DNA of 64,000 bases from contig CAJNOI010000030.1 of NCBI GenBank assembly GCA_905250115.1, forward strand, positions 171,451 to 235,450, in the 5' to 3' direction. The notes under the pieces were generated by a model, which did not search any database, was not told the DNA's origin, and saw nothing but the letters and a program-made list of their open reading frames with translations. The first letter of the stretch is position 1, and each line of letters begins with the position of its first letter. Shown here in pieces: positions 27,895-40,549 of this stretch. A program made the position numbers and the translations under genes. Origin of the DNA: Adineta steineri (taxonomy: Eukaryota > Rotifera > Eurotatoria > Adinetida > Adinetidae).

Positions 27895-29850
27895 TTATGG
27901 AAATGTTTGTTTGATTTCTTTAAGTAGCATTGTTGCAAGAACAATTTGATCAGAATTGATTGTCAAATTAACTGTTGATTGAAGAGTATTTAATTGAATT
28001 GTGAGAAGTATAAGAGATTTACTTGAGATTGTTTGTCCGGAAAATCTAAAGAAGAAAAAACAATATGTACTCGTTGATAAGACTTTTCGTAGATAACGAC
28101 TTTAATATCGGAAAAGAAAGTGTACGCGAGCATTCAATTCATTTAAGAGACATCTATCAGAAATTAGACAATAATTTAGAAAATCTAATTCTTTCTCGTG
28201 TCTCTATGTATAGACGAACATATAAAGAAACTTGAAATTCACTTCCGTATCTCAGAGAACAGAAAAGTAATCAAACGATGTATTATTAATAAAATATTTA
28301 TTTTACCTAAATATTGTTGAATCTCCTGAACCCGATGGAACTGAAGTAACATTTGCGCATTGAACTATTTTTGTTTGAACTGTAGTAAAGTTTAATTTCG
28401 ACATTTGTACTTCATTAATAGTAATTTTATCAGTAATTTCATTCATACCACGAAGACGAGCTAAAATTAAACATAAAATCCAAAATAATTATTTTTTTCG
28501 GCTTTTTACCTAAATTCTGATTGAATTCTTGTTCATTTAAAAATTTTTGCTCAAAAAGTTCTCCAACATGACATGAAATCGATAATGATGTTGGTAGAGA
28601 ATTGTCATTAAATGAAATATCAAATAATGCTGGCTGTGTTTTATCATTAAAATCAATTCCAATTGATGCTACACTTGTACCACCACTTGGTAAAACATCA
28701 ATTTCATCAAATCCTTGAATATTCATATTTGATTTCTAAAAATTTCGATGAACATATACATATAGATTTATTACCACGAAAAAAAAGATACAAACCGCTT
28801 TCAAAAATTTAATTGATTGAATGTCTTTATCTGTTGTTGTATTTGTAAATATTAATTCTACGTGAACCATTTTTGGTGATTGATGAAATTTTGTACGTGG
28901 AAAACGATATTGAATTTGTAAACCTTGACCAGTAATACGATTTAAACAATCATATTGTCGAACTGATGATGTTAACTAAGAAACAAAAAGAGATTTTTTT
29001 TAATGAGATATGATTAGACAATGAAGAAATCATACAGTTAAAGATTCTAAATCATTTAAATCATCAAATATTGTAGTTTTTGATGGTATTGTCTGAACAG
29101 TTGTTGATGTTGAACCAAGAAATGCTTCCACTAAATAAAAAAACGAGTAAAACAAATCGTTATTGTACATAGATGTACTTACAATCCATTTCTAAAAGAG
29201 ATTTTTCTATTGCAGGAATAGTATAATCGCTAACAGTTATATTAGATGCTGATTTAGCCACAGTTGATACATGTTTTGATTTTGGCTAAAAGAAAATTAT
29301 AGTTATAATGATTATCTACTTATATTAAAATAAATTACATAATTATCGAAGAGAAAAATAAGTTTCGATTCTGAATAGATTTATGATTTTCATTTCAATT
29401 TTGTTCTCAGGAAGAATATTTTTATATGAAACTTACAAAAATTCTCAAATGTCTACTTCTTGATCAATGTGATTTATATTATAAATAGCTAAGAGAGATT
29501 ATTTTGTTGCGCGCAAAATATTTTGAGTTTCCGCACATTCTTCCATACGTATGATCAAAATAAACGATGCAACTATTAGTTCTTTTCTTTTTTAAACTCA
29601 AATTTTACTTTTTCATCTTCGGATGATTCTTCCTCTTCACTTTCTTCTTCAGATTCTTCTTCTTCACTACTGGCATCACTTTCTTCCTCTTCTTCTTCTT
29701 CTGGTTCTACATTATTTGTAGGACGAGCATCTAATTGTTCATATTCATTTGTTTTAATTTTCTTGTCTATTGGTTTTTGTTTTTCTTGACCATTGTCGTC
29801 GTTGTCCTCTTCTTCTTCTTCTTCTTCTTCACCATCCTCCTCCTCTTCTG

Positions 29851-29884
<34 letters not shown>

Positions 29885-32800
29885 ATCATCTGTATCAGGT
29901 CCTTCAGTTGATGTTTCTTCTTCTTCATCCGAATAAAATTTTTCATCAGTGCCACTTTTCTTTTTTCCTCCAGTTGTCATTCCTGCAATGGCACTTGATT
30001 TTCTTGATAAATCATGTTGTGGTGTTGATGGAACAATAACTTCAACATTACGAACACTTTGATCTGGTGGTTCCAATGGAAAATCTGGTAAATCTTTATA
30101 ACCAGCTGCTTTTTGACCAATAACAAATGATAAAGTTCCTAATGTATACTGATCATGATCTAAGAAAATCAAATAAACATAGTTCAATATAAAAATAAAA
30201 ACCAATTTTAGTAATTCTACCTCGAATGACTGATTCAAGATTAGGTGCTGGTTTCGGTGCTAAGAGAATCTTTTTAGCATTTTTACTTAATGCTGGACAT
30301 TTGTCAGGTTGAAATAATAGAGCTCTATAAAAAAAGAGAAGTACTAAGATATTGAATTAAATTTTTAATTTACCGAAGAAGTCGTGCTTTATCTCGAGTA
30401 TCATAATTTGTATCATATTTAGCTAAATTAAATACATATTGTACTAATAAATGAGTTTGTTTAGCATTAACAACATAAAGTTTAGCAGCTAAATTAAGAA
30501 TTTGATGTTTAACAATTGTCTCCTAAAGAAATCAATATATTTAATAAAAGAAAGAAAAAAAACCCATAAATGACAAACTTCATCTGGAAATGATTTAGCC
30601 ATTTTTCTTAATACATCTGGTGCTAATTTACTAATACGATCAGAATATTCACCAATAAGCCATAAAATTGATGCACGTGCAGTTGGAACAGTAACTTTAT
30701 CTACCATTCGAACAATATGTTTGATTATTTCACTATATTGTGATGGCTAATAGAAAAAATAAAATAATTTAATTTATTTTTTTGAAAAATTAACGATCAT
30801 TTTACGTTTATTTGAAGTAATTTTTTAACAACAACAACACTTTCTGCAACGATTGTTTCATCTTTTTTTGACATTAATGCTACAAGACCATTTAAACACG
30901 CTTCAGTCACATCAGATATTGTACTGGCACACCTTCCTATTGCATGAATAGTTTGTGCACCAAATTCTTTATCAGGACTTAAAACATATGTCTAAAGAAA
31001 GAAAAAAATGAAGTTCAAAATAGAAAATCAGTTGCTTAATACTTGAAATTCGCGAAGTATTGTTGATATATTAGAAGCATTCGCTAATATAGTAAGAATT
31101 TCAAGTTTATAACGTTTAACAAGACCACTATCATTTGAATGAACATAAAATGATTTTAAATGTGGTTCAAATATTTGTTTATGTTTATCAGCTATTGATG
31201 CGATTGATTTAAGAACAATTGTTTGAATTTCACTAAACAAAATAAGATTGAAATTATCTTAAAAATAACATTAAACATACCGATGATGGCGAAGTAACCG
31301 AATCAGTGATTTAGCTACAATTTGAATCTCACTTTTTGGTGCAACATAATAATATAATTGTGCAACAGCCATAACAACCTGAAAGGAAATTATACTAAGT
31401 TATCAATAGCTGTTGAAAATTTAGACAATAACGGCATCCCGAAAGATGCGCATCTTTCGTAAACCCAGTATTTTCTTATAAAATCATACGCACAGCTGAA
31501 TTTCGACTTTGTAATAATGGCTTGGTACATCGTAATAATAATCGATGATCACTGTCCATAACATATGTTTTTTTATCTAATGAATCTTCTTCTTCGTCTT
31601 CGTCATCATTTTTTTCAGTTTCATCTTCATAAAAAGCTTTCTTTTCATCTTCAAATGTCTAAAAACAATCATAATTTATCTTTTCTTTCTAGTTTAAAAA
31701 AAAACAAACCTTATTAGGATCGACGAATTGCGAACGTGCATATCTTGTTAACATACTTAAGACTGTAACTTGTCCCCATTCATCAATATCAACCAGAAGA
31801 TTACATAAACGTCGATAATTCTTATGTATTAAATCAATTCGTTCGGGACATACATGTTCAAATGCTTGTACAGCACTACCATTAACCAACTAAATTTTAA
31901 ATTAAAAACATTTAAAAAACTAAACATCTTCATTTTCTTACAATTGTTTTATCAGCAAGTAATTTCGTTATAATTAAAACCAATTCATCTTTTAATTCAG
32001 GATCCAAACTAAATATCAAAATATCATAATTAGTACTAGGCTTATATCAATTTTTCTTTTCATAAATTATTCCTCCTGTGAACTAGTGTAGTTTATTTCT
32101 CCTATGCTTTAATTCTTACAAATGCATATAACTATTCTTTTGTGATAATGAATGTCAACTATATAACATAAATGAGAAAATCAATTTAGAGAAAATAAAA
32201 TGAAAATTTCTTACGCATAAAGTTTTGCTATTGCATTAGCAGCTGTTTTTCGAACATAAGGTGACATATCACTAACAGCCTCACGTATAGCTAACATCAT
32301 AATTGTTACAATCGTTGGAACTCTTATACTTGATAATACACGTAAGGCACTTGCACGAATTAATTGATTTGGATCCTAATATATACATATATATAGAAAA
32401 TAAAATAAAACTTCGGTAAATATTTTTACTTTTAATCCTCGTTGAAATGTAGCTATAGAAAGTAATGCAAGATCTTGTTGTTCTTCAGCATAACGCATTA
32501 AATAAACATAAACTAGTTTTTTTACTTCCATATTTTTTGAAACAACATTTTTAACAACAGCTGGAAAGAGATCAGCAGCATCTTTACCTTTTGCAATCAT
32601 CTATAAGAGATAGATGGATAAAAACAAAAAAAATTATTTTCCATCTTACACCAATTATTCGACGCATAGCTTCTAATTTTAAATTATCTTTATTACCATC
32701 TAACATTTGTTTCAGATCTTCATGTCTAAAATAATATAGAGTATAATTTAAAAAAAATTAAATCAATAATTTTCTTTACTTTTTATAATCAAGTGCAAAA

Positions 32801-32913
32801 ATACTGAATGTTGAAGATGGTTCAGCTTGTTCATCAGAATGATTTAATGTTCCACCTGATCCTTGAGCACTCATTGTAGATAGTGTTGTTAATGATCGTT
32901 CGTTGATATTCAT
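27895..32913 (-). CDS. AP3B: AP-3 complex subunit beta
   Basis: Large subunit of the AP-3 adaptor, which sorts cargo from endosomes/TGN to lysosomes and related organelles. Twenty exons close in phase to about 1102 aa, close to the animal norm. In order: 32780-32913, 32650-32725, 32430-32600, 32215-32375, 31942-32008, 31710-31889, 31494-31658, 31281-31378, 31043-31232, 30806-30991, 30579-30746, 30374-30522, 30221-30324, 29609-30159, 29183-29285, 29036-29130, 28796-28975, 28510-28735, 28307-28460, 27895-28045. The Adaptin-N solenoid shows hallmark strings such as [35 protein letters not shown] and [13 protein letters not shown] very acidic Glu/Asp/Ser hinge fills most of exon 14, followed by the C-terminal appendage ([15 protein letters not shown], then LLKEIK near the end). 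The exon 14 donor (GAAAAA/GTAAAA) is weak but phase-consistent; retaining it would give early termination after FKKEKN. Vertebrate AP3B1 and AP3B2 cannot be told apart here. Confidence 0.95.
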
Positions 32914-35068
32914 ATTTGAAATCGATTGATTTACTATCTCCGAAAGAAATCGATCAAGATGTGTCGGAACGTGAAGGAGATTAATAAACCATGAATAAAC
33001 ATGTAAAAAAATAGATCACCAATGGAAAAGAAAGAGAAAAAAGATGTCAGTAATAGACAGATATTGAGGAAAATATTATTTATACGTGCACATTTGAAAG
33101 GATTATAGATAGTTGTTATATCACATATTACAACCGTTTCGCACGTATATTATATTCATGCAATTAGAATTTCTCTTGATGTCATGTAGATCTGAGTTTA
33201 TATGTATTGTCATAAACTCTTGAAACAAACTAAAAGAATTTATTCTCATATATCTCACATTTCGAATTCTTTATGCATTCGACTCTTGTAGAAGCTAGTG
33301 GAATCAAACTTTGCACAGTACATCTATTCATGCTGTTTCTAGGTCAAGTATTATTTCTCGACCCAAAATTTAGTTACCTTCAGAGTGTTTAGTAGTCCGA
33401 TTATTAAAACAACACAGTAAATGTCTTATCTAAGAAGTCTGAGTATGCGACTGTTTTCTTCTCAATATCACAAGAACTAAAGAAAATAGAGATGTGAAGT
33501 TTTCATCAACGAGCTAGAAAGATTTTAGGATATGCAAGTACGATCAAATTTAAATGGTCAACAACATTCTTCTGATTAAGCTTTCAACAAAAATGTATCA
33601 AAGTGATGATACCATCTTGCAAAGGCGTTCTTATAAGTCCAAATCTGATATCGAAATTTTCAAAGGTATCCAGACGGTATTAGTCAATACCAATAACAAA
33701 AATCGCTTTATTTGGAATGTGATGGCTATATACAGGTATAAACTTGAAAAACCGAAGAATACCTTGAAAAGATAAATAAACAGCGTATCATACTTTGTTT
33801 TTTTGACAAGAAGCATTATATTCAATTGATATCGGTCATTTTGAATCATTTTTAAAACAACAAAAAAAAAGATGTAAAACAAGCATCAAAAAATTCTCCA
33901 CAAGTTGAATTGTCCAGACATTTATTAATATTAGTGATTTGATTTTCGACGGTGCTCATTTGTTTTTGAATGTATTAATTTAAAAATCAACGAAAATAAT
34001 CAAAGCTCGAAACAGACATGATTCATATCCTTTCAGGTCGTGAGGACAAACCAAAAATGGATTTCATTGTACATTGAACGAATAAATTGTGTGATTATTT
34101 CATGAGTGTATAAGCAATCTCGGATCTGTCAATAGTTGAAAAATATTTCTCCTAAAATTTTGCTTTGATTAATATCAATATAGTCTTCATCATTTTCTCA
34201 TTGTTTATTTTGTTTATAATCGATGATACTAAAGTAAATAAAATATCTATAAGGTATGACTTTTCTCTTTCGAAAAAGAATTATAATACTAGAATGATGC
34301 GGTAAAAACAATGCGATCAATTCTCAAGTATATTTCTTAACAAAAATAAAGAAGGTGATCTTATGACGCTGATAAATCCAACGGCTCATTATTTGTTGAT
34401 CATCAATCATTTCAAAAAGCATTTTTGTATATATATCAAGACTACAAAAATGGTACATTTCTTTTAAATACTATAATACTCACGTTACACCTTTTATTTT
34501 TATCGCATTCATATAAAGTTCATCTGTACAATCCATGTGCATGTAACTCATTGGCCTATAATTGTACGCATGAATTACTCGTGTGCATCGTTCATTTCTA
34601 CAGTATGAATATATTTTTACTAATACGTACATATCGATAAAATTTACCCTAAGTAAACTGAATAGTAGCATGGGTGTAGATACTGTAAAACCCTTTCATC
34701 CATGTCTTTTATCTTTCATTATTGAGTTTTTTGAGGTTATAAGTAATCAAGAATGATTTTTTTTGACGTAAAAATTTAAAAATTTAAAAATGGTATACTA
34801 TACATATTGAATGATATATTATACGATTTTCTCCCATTTTTTTCTGAGATCAGAGAAATTCACTTTTTACACCTAAGTTTTACTAATTAGTGCTAATAAG
34901 GGTGCGAGTGTTGGTAATGCCACTACTTTTCACTCGCATCCATATCCATCTGTGTGCTTTTACCTAAAAGAATATCAAAAAAAGGTTATATAAGAAAAGT
35001 AGGCACTATAGAAATGACCATGACATATACTATACATTTTGTTATTTTGAAGTACGCTTTTATGATAG
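32914..35068. other. Intergenic region between AP-3 beta and the ABCG gene
   Basis: These genes are divergent, so the block should include both promoters. I see no supported coding exon. Positions about 33.2-34.1 kb have a less A/T-skewed composition and isolated short open frames, possibly decayed sequence, with no recognisable family. Confidence 0.5.
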
Positions 35069-35076
35069 TATAAATA
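35069..35076 (+). promoter_or_regulatory. TATA box candidate for the ABCG gene
   Basis: TATAAATA lies 65-72 bp before the ATG at 35141. In an A/T-rich genome this match alone is weak. An acceptor-like TTTCTTTAG at about 35085-35093 is a competing explanation for the 5' end. Confidence 0.35.
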
Positions 35077-35140
35077 TAACGTTATTTCTTTAGTTTATTC
35101 ATTAAATTTAAACATAAGCACATCTTCGATACAAATCAAT

Positions 35141-37287
35141 ATGCCATCTTCTCAAGTAGTTAATAGTTATGTCAATGAAGGATTCAAGGATACAGCACAA
35201 AAAACTGATTCTTATCCACAAAAAGAACATATTATAAAAATGCGTGATGGTGATACATTACAAATTGAAATGTCTGTTGATGGAGCTCAAACAGTAGCAC
35301 CATTATCACCGCGTATTACAGTTACATTTCATAATGTCTCTAAAGTTATCAATGTTCCAGCTAAAATGATCGATCCATCATCAAAAGAACGATTTATTGA
35401 ACGAAAATTACTTGATCAAGTTTCTGGACAAATTCAACCAGGACAATTAGCTGCACTTATGGGTCCATCAGGTTGTGGAAAAACTACATTACTCAATACT
35501 TTAGCTGGTCGAGCATTGAATGGTGTTACTGGTAATGTATGGTTTAATAATCAAAGTTATGAAAGAAGTATGAAACGAAAACTAGCTTATGTTCTTCAAC
35601 AAGATTCATTTTTTGAACAACTTACTGTTAAACAACAACTGACATATACCGGTTTACTTCGATTACCCAATCATTTATCTAAAAAAGATAAGTTAACTCA
35701 AGTTGAACAAATTATTGATCAATTACGTATTCGAGGGTGTGCAAATACTCCTATCACGTTAATATCTGGTGGTGAAAAAAAGCGTGTTAATATAGGAACA
35801 GAATTATTAACAAATCCAAGTGTTATTTTTCTTGATGGTAAGTTAAATGTAGATTATAATTAATTCTATATTTTTCTTATACATATAGAACCTACATCTG
35901 GTTTGGATAGTACATCAGCCGTTGCATTAATAGATGTTCTTCGTGAATTAGCTATGCAGGGTAAAACAATCGTTACTTCTATTCATCAACCTTCATCACA
36001 AATTTTTCAATCATTTGATCAATTTATTCTTTTAGCTGACGGAAAAACTATTTTTATGGTAACATGATAATCTATTTTATTCTATGAAAATTTATTTCTT
36101 TTCTATAGGGTAAACCATCGGATGCTCTTCCTTATTTTGCTACATTAGGACATCATTCACCACCACAGTATAATCCAGCTGATTATGTTATGGATCTTGT
36201 TAATCAAGATATGAAAATTCGAGAAGAACTTAAAGAAGCCTATCTTCAAAATAAAATAAATACAAATGTCAAAACTATATCTAATCAATTACAACAACAA
36301 CAACAATATCAATATTCAACAGTTGGTAGACAATATCTATTAGTCGAACCATCTGGAGATGTCGCAGATCTAACTAATCCAGATAATGTTAATTTAATTC
36401 CAGCTAAACATGAAAGTAAATGGCCAATAGGATTTTTACCTCAATTATTAATTCTTACTTCACGTGCATTTCGATTATCTGGAAAAGCTCAATTTACGCG
36501 CCTTAGTTTTATACAGGCAATATGTATATCTGTAATAACTGGTTTATGTTGGTTAAGAATGAATTTTGCTGAAAATACAATACCTGATCGATCATCATTT
36601 ATTTTTTTTATAATGGCATTTTGGCCATTAGAAACATTATTTAGTGGTTTATTATCATTTCCATCAGAACGTGGTGTTATTGAAAAAGAACGTGCAAGTG
36701 GTTCATATCGTTTATCATCTTATTTTCTTGCTAAATCATTAGCTGAAGCTCCATTAAAATTTATTTTACCAACATTATATCTTATAATTGCTTATTGGAT
36801 GGCAAATATGAATAATAATTTTGGTATATTTCTTGCTATTCTTGGTTTTCAACTTTTATCAATTCTTGTTGCTGAATCACTCGGTCTTTTTTTGGGTGCA
36901 ACATTTAAAAATTTACTACATGGAATAACAGCAGCTACGATACTTATTATGAGTTTAATGTTAGTCGGCGGATTTTATGTTCGAAATTTACCACATTGGT
37001 TAGGTGTATGGGGAAAATGGGTATCATTTTTCAAATATTCTTATGATGCATGTCTTCAATTACAATTTAATGGTCGACATCATTATAAATGTGTAGATGG
37101 AACATATGTACCTTCATGTCGAAATAATCCTAATGGTACATTTGTTAGTGACGAGGCATTACAATATTTTGATATAGGTCTTAATGTTGGTCTAAACTTT
37201 TTAGTACTTTTCGGCATGTTTGTTGTTTTTCGGTTTTTTGCATATCTTTCATTACGATTTGTAAACAATAATTCTGGCCGTACATAA
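35141..37287 (+). CDS. ABCG-family half-transporter
   Basis: ATP-driven membrane transporter with the nucleotide-binding domain before the membrane domain, as in ABCG. Exons 35141-35837, 35889-36058 and 36109-37287 give 681 aa. Walker A GPSGCGKTT is at residues about 108-116, the signature ISGGEKKR near 208-215, Walker B VIFLDEPTSGLD at about 228-239, and the H-loop SIHQPS follows in exon 2. The ABC2 membrane domain (about residues 440-675) begins with FLPQLLILTSRAFRLS and has about six hydrophobic segments. A Cys-containing loop (YKCVDGTYVPSC) precedes the last segment, as in ABCGs that use disulfides. The length suits a half-transporter working as a dimer. The phase-1 split inside the Walker B glutamate codon (GATG/AA) is precise. 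Substrate (lipid, sterol or pigment precursor) cannot be read from sequence. Confidence 0.93.
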
Positions 37288-37802
37288 TTGTAAAGTGTAT
37301 ACTTTTTCTTTTTCATACATGCATTATAAAATTTCACATATTAATAAAAGTGATCGATATTAAAATTAAATTAAAGTTTCAAACTAAGATTTCATGCATC
37401 ATATATGTGAAACTCAGAGAGTTACTTCGAGTATTCAACTATTGAGAGGTTAGGGTGTGATATGATTTTCATTTTATCCATAGTCACAAGCACCACCCAC
37501 GTTCTTAAAAGAGTTGAATCCTCGAAAGATTTCTGGAGTTGAACTGAAACGTTTGTAATCAAGTTCGATTGTTTATAATGTGTTCGTAAATATCTTAAAA
37601 TATATAAATATTGACAATAGAGAACTGTTTTGAAATATTGAATTATTTTGAGTTCAATATTATGGCATTATGATGTTCCATTAAGCATATGGGGAAAAGA
37701 AAACTAGCCTCGATGCATTGTATTGATTGAGTAAGAACATCATGCGTATAAGCAGAAATTTTGATAACTACTACTACACTGAAAAACCATCGAAATATTG
37801 TT
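37288..37802. other. 3' flank of the ABCG gene
   Basis: Contains AATAAA at about 37342, just after the stop, usable as a polyadenylation signal. No further gene is visible before the MITE insertion. Confidence 0.5.
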
Positions 37803-37810
37803 CTTCTCAT

Positions 37811-38396
37811 TAGGGGTGTTACTTTATAATAAAGAATAAAATATCTATAATATGGAATGGAATTTTTCGTATATATCGTTTGTTGTGTAATTCTTTTTTT
37901 TTGATGATATGGCATGTGGAAATGATGATGATGATAAGAAAGAGTATTAGTAAACGTATTCTGTTGTTATACAGGGTATTTACATATGTACTTATTTCAT
38001 GAAAAAATGTATTTTTATTCTTTATTTTTGCAAATAAAGATTATCTTTATCTTTATTAACCCTTTGAGACCCTCCATTTAATCTATGGATGAAACCTCTT
38101 AAAAACGTGATATTTTGTATGAGCATTGAGTATTATCGACACTTCCATTGATACTTTAAAAAAATATTTTAAGTCATTTTTAACCCTCCTGCGGGAATGA
38201 TGAGAAATATTTCAGCCACTTCCTTGCAGGTGTACGAATGGGAGCCTAAAAACTGACTCAGTAGGGTTTTTAATCTCGCACAAATATGTCTTAACTACGA
38301 ACATTTGTTTAATATATTCGAAATTTTTTGAAAACTAGAATTTTTCGCTAGGTGGGACTCAAAGGGTTAATAAAGTAAAGATAAAATGCAGCTCTA
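37811..38396. mobile_element. hAT-like MITE interrupted by another MITE
   Basis: The left end TAGGGGTGTTACTTTAT is preceded by CTTCTCAT (37803-37810), and the same eight bases follow the right end (38397-38404), giving an 8-bp target duplication as for hAT elements. The internal block from about 37852 to 38055 is closely similar to 55319-55530. The right terminus (TAGAGCTGCATTTTATC on the minus strand) is decayed. A second element at 38060-38366 splits this copy. There is no coding capacity, so it is non-autonomous. Confidence 0.8.
38060..38366. mobile_element. piggyBac-like MITE with TTAA flanks
   Basis: The 307-bp element is bounded by CCCTTTGAGACCC on the left and the inverse GGGACTCAAAGGG on the right (one mismatch), each directly flanked by TTAA (38056-38059 and 38367-38370). 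TTAA duplication with CCC-starting inverted termini is the piggyBac signature. It lies inside the hAT-like copy and has no open frame of note. Confidence 0.75.
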
Positions 38397-38404
38397 CTTC
38401 TCAT

Positions 38405-39143
38405 ATATTAGGATAATTGTACATGGTGCGAACTTTTCGTATTTATTTATTTATAAATTTCGCAATTTCTTCAATATTTTCCTCTTTCAAACTGTATGTA
38501 TGCATGGAATTAAAATCTTGTAAAATAATAAATACTTTTTTAATAATAAGGCAAGATTAATTTGACAACTATGATTAATAGTGTAATGATTATGCTTTCA
38601 AAACATGATCGAATATAACTATTACGAACAAATAATGATAATGCTAAAAATTTTTTTTTGATAGATTCAAATATTTCGAGTAATATATGGATTTAGTTGA
38701 TTGAAATAATTGTATGTACCAATATTTTTCAATTTTTAGGTCATAGAATTCATTGACATAAAAATGTATTATTATCGTCTAGCATAAATAAACGAATACG
38801 TGTATTGTTGAATATAATAACATGAGTATTGAGTTAATGATGGCGTGGAAATGATAGATTTGATTCAATAAGAAAAATTCTTATGCTACATTGAAACTAT
38901 CAAACAATAATTGAGACAAGTAAACTTGCAGAGTATGTTTGAATCGGTATTCTTTTTGATATTCCTTTATTTATTTATTTCAAATAATATTTTTTCATTA
39001 AAACATATAATACAATCTTTTATTTAACGTATTATTATATATGTATATATATAATAAAAAAACTAATGATTATATCTATAGTAAAATAAGCCATTATTTT
39101 ATGTTAGTGTTCTATTTAAAATAGTGATTTTAATTAATTAATA
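38405..39143. other. Intergenic spacer
   Basis: A/T-rich sequence between the MITE cluster and the 3' end of the four-TM gene. No gene or RNA is recognised. Confidence 0.5.
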
Positions 39144-39560
39144 TTAATTGGTTGTTACATCGGATTGACCAAGCCAATATGCTGTTATAGCTAAGGCTAC
39201 ATATGAAAAAAAATGTGCCACTACCATTAGTTTATATGAGTAACCGAATCCTCTTTCGGCTGCTGAAGAAAATGATGCCAATAGAAAAAAAGTTGCAACG
39301 AATAATATAAGAATTGGTATATATCGTAAAGTACCGTTCAATATATCAAAGATTTGTAAGGCCAGAGCAATAATCGATACAATCAAAAGAATAAATGAAA
39401 TAACAGAAAGTGCAGCTGGTGGTTTATAAGCTCCATCATAGAATAAACCAGTAGTACCGCCAAGCCATCCTTTTGTCGATAAACCGATAATGCAAAATAG
39501 GGCTGATATCACTGTAATAATAACGGCACTAAGTACCAAAACTCGTCCTGATACACGCAT
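39144..39560 (-). CDS. Small four-transmembrane protein, claudin/EMP-like topology
   Basis: Single-exon frame of 138 aa on the minus strand. Four hydrophobic segments are clear, at about residues 7-28, 47-70, 78-98 and 108-130. The first extracellular loop is short and contains STKGWLGGTTGLFYDG, which loosely recalls the W-GLW signature of claudin/PMP22 proteins but lacks the paired cysteines. The N-terminus starts MRVSGR with no separate signal peptide; TM1 would act as signal anchor. Codon use and length argue that it is real and not chance. Function is unknown; membrane organisation or junction roles would be inference. Tetraspanins are excluded, since no CCG motif or large second loop is seen. 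Confidence 0.75.
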   Translation of the reverse strand: MRVSGRVLVLSAVIITVISALFCIIGLSTKGWLGGTTGLFYDGAYKPPAALSVISFILLIVSIIALALQIFDILNGTLRYIPILILFVATFFLLASFSSAAERGFGYSYKLMVVAHFFSYVALAITAYWLGQSDVTTN

Positions 39561-40549
39561 ATCTTTTTACGATGATATTGATCTGACAAGTCGTGAAGGT
39601 GGTAACCGTTGGAAGCAAAAAAAATTGAAAGAAAGTAATGGAATTTTTTTTTCGTAATATGATTTCGATGAGATGAAATGAATAAGCCTTGCCGATAAAA
39701 CGTTAGTCAAAGAATATTTGCATCATAGCGAGACCTATGTAAAATAAAGGTAGAATAGAGAGAAAGAACGAAACATACAAACCTTTGTATGAATAATATG
39801 TATGATCAACAGTGGGTAAAACGAGACAGAGGAAGAAGGAGGAGATGCAGAAATAGTACCTTTATTTAATCACCTACTGATATATATATATATTTATGAA
39901 TAGTGAGAAAAAAAAAGAAATATTTGATTAAAGGTACAGATTTTTTTTCTTCTATTTCTATGAAAGAAAAGAGCAATACGGTAGTAATCTGATTTGCTTA
40001 AATCAAAAGAGCTCTCTCACTCGATAAGACATTTAAATATATGTTAACGTTTTTTAAGTTAATAATATATATATATATATCAATCGTTCGAAACTTTCAT
40101 TTTCAAAAAAATATCACTTATGGAAGATTTATATGAATTTGATAAATGCACGAACAACATATAAAATTTTATATAAAGGTCGTTAAACGACTATACATTG
40201 CATACAAAAGAGAAGCAAATTAATTTTAATAAGCATTATTTATTATTCAAAGATAGCTGATATTTTATCTAGTTTCGTAGGATGAAAAAAAAAATACACA
40301 ATCGAAATTTTTATCGTCCGCAATGCGAAGTATTATGTCAATATACTAATACATGATTATAAAGAATGTTATTACCATTTTTATAATAATTTATGACATT
40401 TCTATAAGTGAAATATCATGAGTATATGATAAACTCTCATGATTTAGAATTTTTGTTGTTATGTACCATATTATTTGTGATAAGGGAAGAATTAAAGTAT
40501 GAGTTATTTCGAAAGAAAAACAATCAATATTTAATATCTTGTATTTTTT
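39561..40549. other. Intergenic spacer
   Basis: About 1 kb between the start of the four-TM gene and the stop of the SSUH2-like gene, both on the minus strand. It carries TA runs near 39885 and 40065. No gene is seen. Confidence 0.55.

Noticed and set aside
29767..30039. Lys-rich (minus) and Leu-rich (plus) frames
   Set aside because: Both are shadow frames of the GAA-rich acidic hinge of AP-3 beta.
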